A stretch of 64,000 nt of DNA from the NCBI GenBank assembly GCA_026008535.1, contig BRKX01000011.1, positions 16,934,001-16,998,000 on the forward strand. Reading direction: 5' to 3'. The stretch is from Perilla frutescens (taxonomy: Eukaryota > Streptophyta > Magnoliopsida > Lamiales > Lamiaceae). Position numbers and translations under genes: made by a program. The notes under the pieces are model-generated. The model was not told the DNA's origin. It worked only from the letters and a program-made list of their open reading frames with translations, and ran no database searches. Positions 1-11,914 of this stretch are shown here, one piece after another (position 1 is the stretch's first letter; each line of letters starts with the position of its first letter).

Positions 1-1096
1 TTGAATTTTTTTGAAAATGTTGATAAAAAGCATGATTTTATGTCATGAAAACGTAAACAAGGTTCTTGTAGTGTCTCAAAAGTACAATTATCGAAGGAAA
101 AAAGCTTATCTTGGGAAGATTTTGATCTAAAGATTACACAAGTGTAATCTTTTCTTAGATGAGTGATTGATGGTCTTTATAGTGCACTAGTGTTTCTCTA
201 GAACTTTCTTTGTGACTTAATTGAGGTTAGAATTGTGTGTTTGATTTCTTGAAAATGACTTAAGGCCATTTGTTGTTTAAACCTCATGATAATCCAAATA
301 CTTTACCTTCCTATACAAATTGAATATCTTGCAAGCCCTTTTGATCCTTGAAATGTTTCTTTGATATTGTTGGGGTTGGGATTGAAATAAATGACAAGAT
401 TGTGTTTATTCTTTTAATTAGAACCTTTGAGAAATCTTGAAATTGGAAAAAGTCAAAATGTTGAAATACTCTTGTGATGAAAAAGAACAAAAAGAAGTGA
501 ATTATCTTGATTAGAATTGAAAATGAAGAAAAGAAGAGATAGTTTTACATAATGATCACACAATAAAAGAGTAAAGAAATGATGAAAAATTTGGAAAAAT
601 CTCAAAGAGATTTGGGTTGTGAAACAATAAGGGTAGAAGAGAACTTGTTTGGTTCTACTTGCTTGGTAATGAATTTGGTAATTTTGGGAAGTCACTTTGC
701 CAAATATTTTTCCTCCCCTTCCGAAAAGCCTTCACTACAACCCGAAAAGTCCTTAATGATTCTTGTTTGAGAATGCATGAGGAGTAGTGGAGATTGTAGT
801 CACTTTGCAAGCATATAGTAGGATTCTAGTGCACTCTGGACCCTGAGCGATACACATTTAGCCTATACACTCGAGAGTGAGCGTTTATTGATCCTTGAGA
901 GAGCTTGAACTTCATTAAATGTATCATGATGATTTTGGGGTTCTTTGTTTATGTTTGATTGCCAATATCATCTATGCATTGTTTATCTCTTGATTTTTGA
1001 AGCAAAATGCCTTCTTGATTTCAATATGTTCAAATACTTTGCTCTTTTATTCTTATTTTTGTTTGGGGACAAACAAATATTTAAGTTTGAGGGAGT
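1..1096 (+). other. 3' non-coding internal region of an Athila-like element
   Basis: This stretch matches, in reverse orientation, the DNA at about 50464-51600 that lies between the extra ORF and the 3' LTR of the Athila-like element on the minus strand. It therefore represents the end of the internal region of a plus-strand Athila relative whose coding part lies upstream of the window. No coding region is supported here; the short ORFs are chance. It ends in a polypurine tract (1083-1096, AAGTTTGAGGGAGT) just before the LTR. Confidence 0.75.
1083..1096 (+). promoter_or_regulatory. polypurine tract of Athila-like element
   Basis: The purine-rich AAGTTTGAGGGAGT directly precedes an LTR beginning TGATGAGTGC. 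The minus-strand Athila relative has the matching AAGTTTGGGGGAGT before its LTR (50464-50477). By position it is the plus-strand DNA primer site for reverse transcription. Confidence 0.7.
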
Positions 1097-2771
1097 TGAT
1101 GAGTGCATAATTTGCACTCATTTGCACTCATTTTGAGTACATTTGCACTTGGTTATCATGTATATATGTTGTAAATATTGTTAATATTGTTTTTAATCTT
1201 ATGTTTTATTTAATGTGGCCAATATAGGGAGTATTTAGGTTAGAACAGAGCAAAAAAAAGTCAAATTGATAATGGGATCGACAAAGAGGGCACAAGGCAT
1301 GAAATGACGAAGAAACGAGCAAGAAAACACCTAAGTGTTGGAAATGCGACCCCAAAACGTGACCATATGGGGTCACGCTTCACAACACTAGGGCACGCGA
1401 CCAACAAACGCGACAAAGGGGGGTCACGCCTCGGCCTTCAGTCGAAACTCAACCCCGAGGCGTGACCAAAAGCCCGTATGGCAGAGCATTCAGAGAGCTG
1501 AAATCCTTTGGGCGAAACGCGGGTTCAAAACGCGACCTTCTTGGGTTGAGTTTTTGCCTTCAGTCAAAATACGACCCTAAAACGCGATGAAAAGCCCGTG
1601 TTGCAGAGTCTTTAGAGACCTGATTTCCTTTGTTCCAAACTCCACCCTCAAACGCGAGTTCCTGGGGTCAACTTCCGCACAGATGAAAATTAAAATTGAC
1701 TTTTGGCATCTAATTATTGGTCCACTCCTTTATATATCTCTTGGGGTTTTCAAACCACAAATCCAATACTCTTTCCACTCGAAATACACTTAGAAAAACA
1801 CTACATTTGGGGATTTTTGAAGATTAAGAAGGAAAAGGAAGATTCAACCATCCATTTGAAGATTCAAGCCATTAGATTGAAGAAGAGTGTTCTACATTTG
1901 GTTCTATCATTTCTTCTCCTCTCTTAATCTTGTATTTAGAATTGGTTTTTGTTCTTTCTTTTGTATTCTTGATGTTATTGTGAATATTGTTGGCTAAGAG
2001 CCTTAGGGCTCTAGGATGTGGTGAAGCAATGTGAATATTGATCTTGCTTTGGGTTTTATATATATGATTATGCTTTGTCAAGATTTTAATCCATGCTTGA
2101 GCTTGAATGATGTTGTTTGAGTGGCCTTCTTACTAGCATCACATGTATGAATCACTTGCATTTAGTCAATCCCGTGTTCATAAGCATGCTTGGATTAAAT
2201 CTTCATAGTTGTCTACTTAGTCAAATAGCGATTAAGTGGAAGGAAATGTGACCCCTTAGAGCCTTTGGTAGGTACGACCTTGGAATGCGTTAGAGATAGC
2301 CATCCTTTTCGCAATCGCAATTTAGGAGATATTCGAAAGATGTCCCCTCTATATTCGTGGTCTTCCTATCTATGAACTTGGCATGATTGTGTGTTTAAAC
2401 CCTTGTTGTTTGATCAATAGGAGCATTGTATATCCATGTCCTAGAGTCTTACCTTTATATTTATCTTTGGATCTCTCCCTTGTTGGTATTGTCCCTTGAT
2501 TCTTATTTAGATTGATTATTGTTGTTGTTTGGTTTTCACTTGTTTATTTCTTATATGTTGGTTTTGTGTTATGATAATCACCCATCATCTATTCATAGTC
2601 TAGATATTTCGCTCGTCTATCGTCGTGGTACTTATGTTTTCTTATTTAAATTCTTTTCCCTGTGGATTGATCTTGTTTCATCCTTGCTACAAATACATGC
2701 TTGTACACTTGTAGGCATTAACACGAGTTTTATAAATAGTGAAATCATAGTAGAGACAAAATCTCGTATCA
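1097..2771 (+). repeat. Athila-like 3' LTR, about 1.67 kb
   Basis: The LTR runs from TGATGAGTGCATAATTTGC to CAAAATCTCGTATCA, so it has TG...CA ends. It aligns in reverse along its length with the LTR at 48819-50463: both start with the GAGTGCA...TGCACTC inverted repeat, carry a GC-rich block full of CGCGACC-type motifs (about 1320-1680) and share the late segment around TGTACACTTGTAGGCATTAA. The upstream partner LTR is outside the window, so the element cannot be dated or a TSD checked. The many small ORFs inside are not genes. Confidence 0.8.
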
Positions 2772-2796
2772 ATTAACAAAAAAGTCTCGGAAGTCT

Positions 2797-3764
2797 CAGA
2801 AGTCACAACTGTCATGTTTTTGTTGTCATCTTCTGTTGTTATTGTTACCGTTTTCTATCACTGCTGTTGTCGGAGATGAAAATTACAAGATTCAACCTTT
2901 GTTTGGGCCAAGGTTCAAACGCACTCATTGTTGAACAATCATGGATGATAATTTCGAATAACCTCATCCTCATAATAAATATATGAGTACACGAGTGCAA
3001 CGACGTACACAAGTAGTTCAAGTTGTGTTCTCATGCATTAATTCAATAATGATTTAATACACAAATACACATTTAGTTCAATATAGCAGTTCAAAAATAA
3101 CCCATACATGAAAACACGATTAAGATCGTTCGTGTACACATGCATCATTAATTGATCATTCGTGTGCTCATGCACTAGTTAAAAAATACATAGATATATG
3201 AGTGTACGAGTTTGCTAATTCGTGCCCTCGTGCAACAATAAAAAATGAGATATTGCACAAATTCATAAATAAATTATTGCACAAATCAACTCCAATACTC
3301 GTGTATCAAAAGAATTGATTTGTGCATCAAAGAACATTCAATTTTTTTTCCATCTATTCTAAAGAAAGATTCAAAAAACTTAGATATCTAGAACGATAAA
3401 AAAAAGTACAGACCCGTAAATATCATATGACTTATTGCCGCAAAAAAAACAACATGCGAGATGCCAACAAAACTTTAAAAAAATCATAAATTGGCAAAGA
3501 ATATTTAATTTTCGATATTGTAACATATAATTTATTGCTAAAACGAGGATTAGAGAGAGGAAGAATCGTGATAATCATTAAAAATTATACCTTGATGATC
3601 TTCACCAATGGTAGTTCTATTTCAATTAATAAAATAGAGATTAAAAAATGAGAGAGGTGAGAGAACGACGTTTGTTGAATAAAGAGAGAGAAAATCAAAT
3701 ATTTTTCCTAATAGTATTGATATATGAATATATAGATATACATAAATAATAATTCTTAATAATA
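2797..3764. repeat. dispersed ~1.1 kb repeat, copy 1, left part
   Basis: This segment is similar over its length to 21229-22168, sharing the start around TCAGAAGT(C/T)ACAACTG, the CACTGCTGTTG(T/C)CGGAGA block and the AT-rich end with CTTAATAATA. It is cut at 3764 by the MITE and resumes at 20597. No coding capacity was recognised. Its nature (old non-autonomous element or segmental duplication) is unknown. Confidence 0.75.
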
Positions 3765-3805
3765 AGGGCAAAGGGCCAAAAAAACACCCAAACTATATGT
3801 CGAAT
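3765..3805 (+). mobile_element. left end of a long-TIR MITE, interrupted
   Basis: AGGGCAAAGGGCCAAAAAAA, followed by CACCCAAACTATATG, is an inverted match to the right end at about 20560-20596 (CATATAGTTCGGGTG...CTTTACCCT). The flanking AATAATA (3758-3764) is repeated at 20597-20603. The second copy of the host repeat has an uninterrupted CTTAATAATAAATATGG, which acts as an empty site. The element stops at 3805 because an LTR retrotransposon inserted there; its remainder is at 19954-20596. Confidence 0.8.
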
Positions 3806-4990
3806 TGATGAGCACGGGCCTAACATTACTCAAGATGATGTCGAGATGCAGCTCAAGGGTCCAATTACACGGCTTAGAGAAAAGAGATTACAAGCTTATT
3901 TGCAAGCCGTTGTGAGGAAAAAGTTCAAGGAACAATTGATCGAGCAGCCTCTAAGTCCAAGATGGGTCAATTTAACGTCCATTATGGATGAAGAAGGATG
4001 TTCAAGTGCTTAGAAGAATGTTTGAGAAGATTTGGACATGTGCATGGAAATCTACATGGGAAACAGTGGATCTCGGATTTGCATGCATAGAGTTTATTTC
4101 GATCGAGATTGGGCCGCCGAATTTGAGAAGTATTCAGCCCATGAACGACGTTAATTAAAGTCTAAATTGGAGTTTGAAGGCCCAATTCTAATTGGAAATT
4201 ATTTTATCTAGATTAGATTTTTATTATCTTTATTTTTGGTATTTTTAGATTTACCTTATTTAGAATTCTAGTTAAGGTAAAACTCTCTAGTATTTTCGGC
4301 CATGCTATGTCTTTTGGCCTTGTTATTTTCAATCCATCCTATGCTACAAATAGGGGATCATTATTTCATTGTTACTTTAGACGTTGATTAATATTTGAAG
4401 TTTTATTTTCAATTGTCTCACGATCCTTTCATTGATCACACAAACACAAGTTCTTTAGACCTAGCAAATCTAAAGTCCTATCTCAAGCTTCTTTTTAGTT
4501 CTTCAAGAAGTAGGGAGAAGTGCTAAATACTCCGGAGAAGATCAACGTAATTGCATTTTGTCTCATGAAGGCAAGGTACAATTGAAGACCGAATCCAATC
4601 TACCTATCATCGACAACATTGACGCCATCTACCATCATTCACAAGCCACAATTTGTACGCCACCTTCTTTCCAAGTAAGTTCTACCATTCATCCATCTTT
4701 TCTAGCCTAGACCGAAGCCATCCACGCCCCAAAACCATAATCTATCGTACGCTCTTTTCTTCATTTGTTTATGTTATGTTTTGTTTTAGTTGTGTCATTA
4801 ATCTAGGTGTCTTAGTTGTTTAAATATCGAGTATAATTACCTTATATTAAGTGAGTCATTCATCGTGTTTTAGTAATTTATATTGTTTAGTTTAGTTAGG
4901 TTGAATCCAGCATTCGGCTGATGTTGTTAAAGTCCTTTATAAGTCTTCCGCTAGCGTCTATCAATTTGGCTTAAACACATTGTCCGATCA
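3806..4990 (+). repeat. 5' LTR of the outer gypsy element
   Basis: It starts TGATGAGCACGGGCC, ends near GTCCGATCA, and matches 18760-19948 throughout, with visible substitutions and small indels. The first ~200 bp read as the degenerate C-terminal tail of the polyprotein (KGPITRLREKRLQAYLQA in one frame), a duplicate of the coding tail carried by the 3' LTR. The precise 3' boundary is uncertain by a few bases because the two LTR ends differ. Confidence 0.8.
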
Positions 4991-4996
4991 TAAATT

Positions 4997-5010
4997 TGGC
5001 ATCAGAGCCA
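4997..5010 (+). promoter_or_regulatory. primer-binding site (initiator Met tRNA type)
   Basis: TGGCATCAGAGCCA lies six bases after the LTR end. It differs by one base from TGGTATCAGAGCC, the plant iMet PBS present in both Tekay elements of this window. Confidence 0.75.
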
Positions 5011-5624
5011 CGTCAGCATTGCTGGTCGTGGTTCAATCTGACGTGTCATCCTACATGTCTTGTATTGACCTACATGTCCTTCAATTGTAATAGCTTAGTG
5101 ATTCATTGAAAAAAACAAGGATCTGTACAAAAGAAAAACAAATCAATAAAAAAAAGATCTGATTCATTTCATTTTAAGTTCAGTTCATTTTTATCTTCTT
5201 CATGTGTTACTCATCCTGTTCTAGCCGAGTTTGAGCTATATTGCAGTAAAAAAAATCTGCAATTATTTATTTCGATTTCTTGTTTCTTTTTTGTTGTTTT
5301 TAGATTCTTTCCTTTCATAATAGATAACTTCGACTATTTAGATTGTGTCCAACTAGGTGAAACACATCCAAATTGATACTACCTTATCTATTTCTTTTCT
5401 TTCCTTATCTAGTCTTATTTCACCCTAATCCTTCTCCATCTACATTATCCTTTCCATACCTACTATTTTCGACCTCATCTCCAACAAAGGATCGAAATTT
5501 ATACCCTATACCATCCTACACCACTGTGTGCACCATACATCATCCGTACACCATCCGGACCATACATCCGTACACCGTACACCCATACACCTACTCCCTA
5601 CACCAAATACAGCTGGTCTACATA
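5011..5624 (+). other. leader of the outer gypsy element
   Basis: This is non-coding leader between PBS and gag. The section 5520-5620 contains short imperfect repeats built on CATACA/CGTACACC. The leader is broken at 5624 by the target duplication of the Tekay insertion and continues at 15527. Confidence 0.6.
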
Positions 5625-5629
5625 CACCC
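5625..5629. repeat. target-site duplication CACCC (left)
   Basis: CACCC directly precedes the LTR TGTGGCACCC. The same five bases follow the other LTR at 15522-15526, marking the insertion of the Tekay element. Confidence 0.9.
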
Positions 5630-7583
5630 TGTGGCACCCTCAAATGGATGTAGAAGAAAAGACTAACAATGTGAGTGTGCCTTGTATTTTTTTTTAAATA
5701 GAATAGAAAAGTATTGGATCACTCAAGAAAGGATTAGATTTACTTTCACACATAATTTACATAATTATATTAAGGGAAGAAAGAGTACTCTGATGTCAAA
5801 AGAGTACACCAGGGAAAATAAAAGTTTATATACAATCAAAACAGTGAACTTCGAAGAAGTTTCACGCTTGAACAAAAATAGAGTCAAAAGGTGGTGCGAA
5901 AAGCTTATAAACAAAAGCCCATCAGGTCGTCATCCATATACATAGACCCACATGAACTCTTGGAAACTCCACGTCCCGCACCAAGCACTTTTATGGTTCA
6001 TCAAAATCACCTACAATGCATGAACTATATGAGCTAAAGCTCAGTAAGCAGAAATCATGCACGTGATCTTATATACGATGCATAAAGAAGACACCACACC
6101 ATGGCTAATGCTCGTGATATAAAATATTTTCATCTCTAAAGCATTTTCATTGTTTAGGAACTTGGCTCCCTTCACCAGACACCAACATGAGTCATGAGCT
6201 CATAATATATTCAATATCACTTGGCCATAATGTGATTAGTGTACTCATGTGGCTCATCCTTCCTGGACCCCAAGGGACACGTCCCCTGCTTGTTCCCTTT
6301 GATCCCATATGAAAGTCATCCCACGTCAGCCACTCATCACCTCAAAGGTGCAGTCGAAGTGGACCATCCTCCCTGGACCCCAAGGGACACGCCCCTTGCC
6401 TGTTCCCTTTGATCCCGCGTGGAAGTCATCCCACTCGAGGCACAAATATCAACACAGCACAACACGGGCTGGTGGTGACCAATCCCAAACAAAATATTTT
6501 CTCTCTCTCAAAATCATTTCATGCATACAACTCGACAATATCTACATGACGTACATGCATATGCTCGTGCTCATGTACAAGATATTCAATGCAAGTAGAT
6601 AGAACGCCACAAGCATATTACATCACATATTTATGAGGTAATAAAATGTAACAACACAATAGCATATAATAATCACATAATAATATATTCATGCATTGTA
6701 GTTGCAAATGGATTTCTACTTACCTCGATCGAGTCCAAAGCTTAAAATGTTTGAAATCCTAATTTGATGTTTTCTATCCAAAATCTAATCAAAACAAAGT
6801 AAGAACCACACATCACTAATCGACAATAATCTATAATTTAATAATCTTCTCTACTTATTAAATTACAATTTAACCATCTTCTCTAAATATTCCATATTTT
6901 TAAACAAACATACTAACAATTAACCAATATGTCATGCTTATATTTTTAATAACATGACACTTAACATTCTAAATCACATAATCTGATCCATGCTTATAAA
7001 CTACAAAATGGAAAATCAAATTAGTTAATTATTTACCATTAATATATATTCTATTCAAATAATAACAATTAGTAGTACTATTGTCGTTAGTTTCATATGT
7101 CTGCCTTAACAATTATAGTAAAGAAATATGATTACATAATAGTTTCCATTTTAATATTTGCAAACACACATGCACCTATACACGAATATATATATATATA
7201 TATATATATAACCATAACAGAAATTGGTAAATAGCATGAAATTAAAAAGATATGTTCACTATTTGTATTTCCAAATTAAATAAAGTAACTTGGTCTTATT
7301 GCATTAATAATAATTAATTCACATATAAAAGAAAATCCACTTTCACCATTTTATTATTTTTCGTTCAATATAATTGAACTAACTAAACAATACTAAAATC
7401 AATACAATTAATTAAATATTGTTCTTTGCATTATAGAAAAAAACTTATAAAATATAGATGTTCAATATCATTAACTATAATAAAATATGAACTAAATTAA
7501 TAACACACTTAAATGCTAAACTAAAATATTAACCTCATCAATTTGCCGAAAGTTCCCAATTTTTTTACCTCACTAATCTCAAT

Positions 7584-7620
<37 letters not shown>

Positions 7621-8208
7621 GGTAAGGATGTTCTTCTCTCCCTCTCTCTGTCTCTCTCGATATTTTTACTTCATAAAACTCATTTTATATGATTCCATGG
7701 TGGGTATATAAATATATATATTACCATAATCCCTTATCTTACAATACTTATAGATAAGGTTATGCATACTTTTTCCAACTAAAGGTAATGTGTATATATA
7801 TACACGTGTACCCCTACTATATATATATATATATAATATTAACCTTACACCTATCACCCCTTCCCAAACCACACGTGTATATATGTATATATAAATCGAT
7901 ATATATATATATATATATGCCACATTTTCCTTGTCTTCTTAAGGCATGTGTATGTGTCTACTTATATATATATATATATACTAAAATGCTATATGTATAT
8001 ATAGACACATATCTTTTATTCTATATTATATATATATATATCTAGAAATCATTAATATAATATACATATATCTTTATCAAATAAACAAATGGGCATAATC
8101 ATGTTTACACACATATATAAATGTAATTGTCATAAAAATAAGCACACAATACCTATATGAAGCATAAACCAAGATAATCATTAAATAATGAGAGGCTCGG
8201 TTACTACA
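5630..8208 (-). repeat. 3' LTR of element A
   Basis: On the plus strand it runs from TGTGGCACCCTCAAATGG to GGCTCGGTTACTACA, and it matches 12942-15521 along its length. It contains a duplicated ~110 bp module (around 6255-6330 and 6365-6440) with the core CTGGACCCCAAGGGACACG, and several TA microsatellites (7187-7210, 7590-7616, about 7818-7835, 7900-7918) that account for much of the difference between the two LTRs. ORFs rich in I/Y here are microsatellite artefacts. Confidence 0.92.
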
Positions 8209-8222
8209 TCCTTCCCCCCTTA
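8209..8222 (-). promoter_or_regulatory. polypurine tract of element A
   Basis: The plus-strand TCCTTCCCCCCTTA gives a purine run AAGGGGGGAAGGA on the minus strand, directly upstream of the 3' LTR. This is the expected site and composition for second-strand priming. Confidence 0.85.
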
Positions 8223-8248
8223 TAGAAATTTCGTCCTCGAAATTTTAC

Positions 8249-8470
8249 TTACCTGAATAGTTCTGGGTACTTGGCTCTCATTTCCTCTTCTCTTTCCCAT
8301 GTAGCCTCTTTCACTAATTGATTCCTCCATAAAACCTTAACTAATGGGATGCTTTTATTTCTAAGTTGCTTTATCTCTCGAAAAAGAATGTTAACTGGTA
8401 TCTCTTTGTAACTCAAATCTTCTTTTAGCTCTACTGGTGTATCTTGTAGAACATGAGATGGATTCGCCAC
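8249..8470 (-). pseudogene. C-terminal chromodomain of element A polyprotein
   Basis: The frame reads PSHVLQDTPVELKEDLSYKE, then KQLRNKSIPLVKVLWRNQ and EATWEREEEMRAKYPELF. This is the typical end of Tekay/Del integrases: a chromodomain with the aromatic and WEXE positions recognisable. In active relatives it tethers integrase to modified chromatin. It is in a different frame from the upstream integrase, joined through a frameshift at about 8435-8470, so here it would not be fused. Confidence 0.88.
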
Positions 8471-9159
8471 TTATATTTCCTCAACATTGACACATGAAAT
8501 ACATTATGTATTTGCGATATGTGCGTGGGTAGTTGAAGTTTATACGCAACCTCTCCAACTCTTTCAATAATAGGAAATGGGCCAATGTATCTTGGACTGA
8601 GTTTCCCTTTCTTTCCAAATCTCATAATTCCTTTCATTGGAGCAACTTTTAGAAACACTTGATCCCCTATTTCAAACTCTAGCACTCTTCTTCTCCGGTC
8701 CGTATAACTCTTTTGTCGACTCTGAGCAGCTTTCATTCTCGTTCTAATTTGTGAGACAGCTTCAACCATCTCTTGGACCATATCTGGGCCCAAAAGTTTC
8801 ATTTCTCCAAGTTCATCCCAATGGACTGGCGATCTACACTTTCTTCCATATAATGCCTCATAGGGCGCCATTCCAATGGTAGATTGGTAGCTGTTATTAT
8901 ATGAAAATTCAATCGAAGGTAAAAACTTACTCCACTGGCCATGGAAGTCTAGAACACATGCTCTGAGCATATCTTCCAAGGTATGTATAGTTCATTCTAA
9001 TTGTCCGTCTGTCTGTGGATGATAAGCTGTGCTAAAAGATAATTGTGTCCTTAGAGCTCTCTGCAAACTTTTCCAAAAAGTAGATAGGAATCTCGAATCT
9101 CTGTCTGAAATATTTATTAGTGGTACTCCATGAAGTCTTACTATTTCTTGTATATATGT
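8431..9159 (-). pseudogene. integrase, catalytic end and C-terminal domain (element A)
   Basis: Reading on from the stop at 9160-9162 in the same frame gives SDRDSRF with the second catalytic Asp, then HPQTDGQLE with the catalytic Glu. An in-frame TGA follows near 8998 where the family has Arg. The ORF then continues with YNNSYQSTIGMAPYEALYGR, and the GPF/Y region RYIGPFPIIERVGEVAYKLQ ends in HNVFHVSMLRKY. It is thus a nearly complete integrase second half with one nonsense mutation and a terminal frameshift into the chromodomain frame. Confidence 0.9.
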
Positions 9160-10896
9160 CTAAGCCAAGCGATCCATGGGGTAAGTTGATGAGATAGGAA
9201 GAAAATGGGCTGATTTGGTTAATCGATCAATTATAACCCAAATAGCATCATGACCTTTTACTGTTCTTGGTAGCCCGACCACAAAATCCATTGTGATTCT
9301 CTTCCACTTCCATTCTAGAACTAACAATGTTTGCAAAGTTCCTGCTGGTCTTTGATGTTCTGCTTTTATCTGTTGACATGATAAACATTGTTCAACATGC
9401 TGAACGACATTTCTCTTTAGACTTGTCCACCAATAGTGCATTCTCAGATCTCTATACATCTTAGTAGCTCCAGGATGGACTGAATAAGGTGTTAAATGTG
9501 CTTCCTTCAAAATTTTTTCTCGAATGTCCTTTTTATCGGCTACACAAATTCGACCTTTAAACTGTAACATGCCATCTTCAGACAATGTAAAGTCAGAACG
9601 TACCCCTGATATGACTTTCTTTATTTCTTTATCTAAGCACTCATCATTTGGTTGACTTTCTCGTATCTTATCAATTAAGGTAGGTCGAATTGATAAGGCT
9701 ATCAACCTAGCCTCAATTAATTCATGGTCCAAAATTTCTACACCCATCTTCTGCAAGCTGACTAGCTCTTGCTTTTGCATAGAACTTATGGTCGTAGTTA
9801 CCCCACCTTGAATGGATTTTCTACTCAAAGCATCAGCTACAACATTAGCTTTACCAGGATGATAATTTATCACACAGTCATAATCTTTCACCAATTCTAA
9901 CCATCTCCTTTGCCTCATGTTCAACTCTTTCTGGGTAAATAGATATTTTAAACTCTTGTGATCAGTATAGATTTCACACCGCTCTCCATATAAATAATGC
10001 CTCCAAATCTTAAGTGCAAAAACCACCGCGGCCAGCTCTAAATCATGCGTTGGATAATTCTTCTCATATTCTTTCAATTGTCTAGATGCATATGCTATTA
10101 CTTTGCCATTTTGCATCAATACACAACCTAGACCATTCTTTAAGGCATCACTATACACCACAAAACCTCCAGTGCCAATTGGGATTGATAGAATTGGTGA
10201 CGTTGTCAACCTTTTCTTCAACTCCTGAAAACTTTTCTCACAGGCTTCTATCCATTTAAATGCCACACTCTTTCTAGTTAACTGTGTCATAGGAGAGGCA
10301 ATCTTTGAGAATCCTTTTACAAATCTATGATAATATCCCGCAAGGCCGAGAAAACTATGTACTTCTGAAGGATTTGTTGGTTGAGGCCAATTATTTATGG
10401 CTTCGACCTTGCTTGGATCCACTGATATTCCCATACCTGATATGACATGTCCCAAGAATATTACTTGGTCTAACCAAAATTCACACTTCTTGAATTTTGC
10501 GTACAATTGTTTTGCTTTCAGCACCTCCAATACCGACCTTAAATGCACTGCATGCTCCTCTTTATTTCTAGAGTATATTAGGATGTCATCGATAAAGACT
10601 ATAACGAATTTATCCAAATAGTCTTTGAATACTCTATTCATCAAATCCATGAATGCTGCAGGAGCGTTGGTTAATCCAAAAGGCATAACCAAAAACTCGT
10701 AATGGCCATACCTTGTGCTGAATGCTGTTTTGGGAATGTCTTCCTCCTTTACTTTCAATTGATGGGACCCTGAACGTAAGTCAATCTTTGAGAACACAGA
10801 TGCTCCTTGAAGCTGATCAAACATATCATCAATCCTGGGCAAAGGATATTTATTCTTTATCGTAACTTTATTCAGTTCTCGATAATCTATACACAT
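9160..10896 (-). pseudogene. reverse transcriptase, RNase H and N-terminal integrase (element A)
   Basis: This 578-codon open stretch has, in order: RT with CIDYRELNKVT, the FSKIDLRSG block (first catalytic Asp) and FIDDILIYS (the YXDD-type box with both Asp); an RNase H domain from VVYSDALKNGLGCVL through THDLELAAVVFALK to YTDHKSLKYL, with DAD-type acidic residues present; and the integrase zinc-binding region HPGATKMYRDLRMHYWW...CLSCQQIK followed by the first core Asp in ITMDFVVGLP. It begins at an internal ATG only because a frameshift separates it from the N-terminal RT; it ends at a TAG replacing a Gln codon. All catalytic residues I can check are retained. Confidence 0.95.
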
Positions 10897-11209
10897 TCTT
10901 AAAGTACCATCTTTCTTTCAAAAAAAATAGAACCGGAGCACCCCATGGTGAAAATCTAGGCCTTATGAAACCTTTTTCAAGTAGATCTTGAAGTTGTATC
11001 TTCAATTCCTTTAACTCAGTCGGTGCCATTCTATAGGGAGTTCTAGATATTGGATCGGTTCCTGGATGAAGGTCAATAACGAACTCTATCTCCCGATCAG
11101 GTGGTAATCCTTGAAGATCATCAGGAAACACTTCAAGATATTCTTGAACAATCAGTATGTCACTAGGTACGGGATGACCTTGATCCTTAACATTCATAAC
11201 ACTCACCAA
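10868..11209 (-). pseudogene. protease-RT linker and start of reverse transcriptase (element A)
   Basis: The stretch contains EYLEVFPDDLQGLPPDREIE and FVIDLHPGTDPISRTPYRMA, the standard approach to the RT domain in Ty3/gypsy elements, then GFIRPRFSPWGAPVLF. The frame is lost at a run of A/T near 10915-10925, just before CIDYREL in the next segment. It follows the protease segment after a short interval with stops at about 11210-11221. Confidence 0.88.
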
Positions 11210-11221
11210 ATACCCTTCACA

Positions 11222-11845
11222 TCATTTATTTAAAAGCTTTTGTGCTTTCACCGCAGAGATTAGAGGAAATTTGAGTTTCTTTGGAATCCCAACAAAAGAA
11301 AATGGCTCCTCTCCAGGTGGTTGGAATGTTACTTCTTTCTTCTTGCAGTCTATACTCGCGTAATATTTCGATAACCAATCCATTCCCAAGATGACATCAT
11401 AGTCATTCATCGCAAAAACTATCAAATCTGCATATAACTCCCTATTTTCTATAGGAATAGAGCAAGCCCTCAAAATTTAACTAGTTTGCTTCGACTCACC
11501 CAAAGGTATCATTATGTTATAACTAGTTGCAGCAATATCAGGTATCATACCCAACCTCTTCACGTATTCAGTGGATGCAAATGAATGTGTGGCTCCCGAA
11601 TCAAACAACACAAATGTTGGAATTCCAAAGATAGAAATCTTACCTGTAACAACAGATGGGTTTGCCTCTGCATCATCTTTAGTGATAGTAAACGCCCTAG
11701 CTGGTACCTTCTTTTGCGCATTAAGATTAGACTCGGGGCAAGCTTTGACAACATGACTAGGTTTTCCACACTTGAAGCAGTTACGAGATTCTGCATAACA
11801 TCTTCCTGAGTGTTGTTCACCACATGCCAAGCATGTAGGTTGCAC
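11222..11845 (-). pseudogene. Gag zinc knuckle and aspartic protease (element A)
   Basis: The first part has the nucleocapsid CCHC motif CFKCGKPSHVVKAC (CX2CX4HX4C). The protease follows, with LFDSGATHSF (catalytic DSG intact) and, after a single in-frame TAA near 11476-11480, VFAMNDYDVILGMDWLSKY, the conserved flap/ILG region. Apart from that nonsense codon the protease is complete. In an active copy it would cut Gag-Pol inside the virus-like particle. Confidence 0.9.
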
Positions 11846-11914
11846 CGCAGGTGCCTTACCCTGATCTGTTCATTAGCATTTGTTTTGATCCCATGACTAT
11901 TGCACCTGTCTTGG

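Noticed and set aside
5373..5945. ORFs of 97 and 87 aa
   Set aside because: The first crosses the LTR boundary of element A and is made of short CATACA-type repeats; the second is inside the LTR and recurs at 12994-13257.
7666..8045. ORFs rich in Ile/Tyr on both strands, and the same at 14983-15368
   Set aside because: They are translations of TA microsatellites inside the LTRs of element A.
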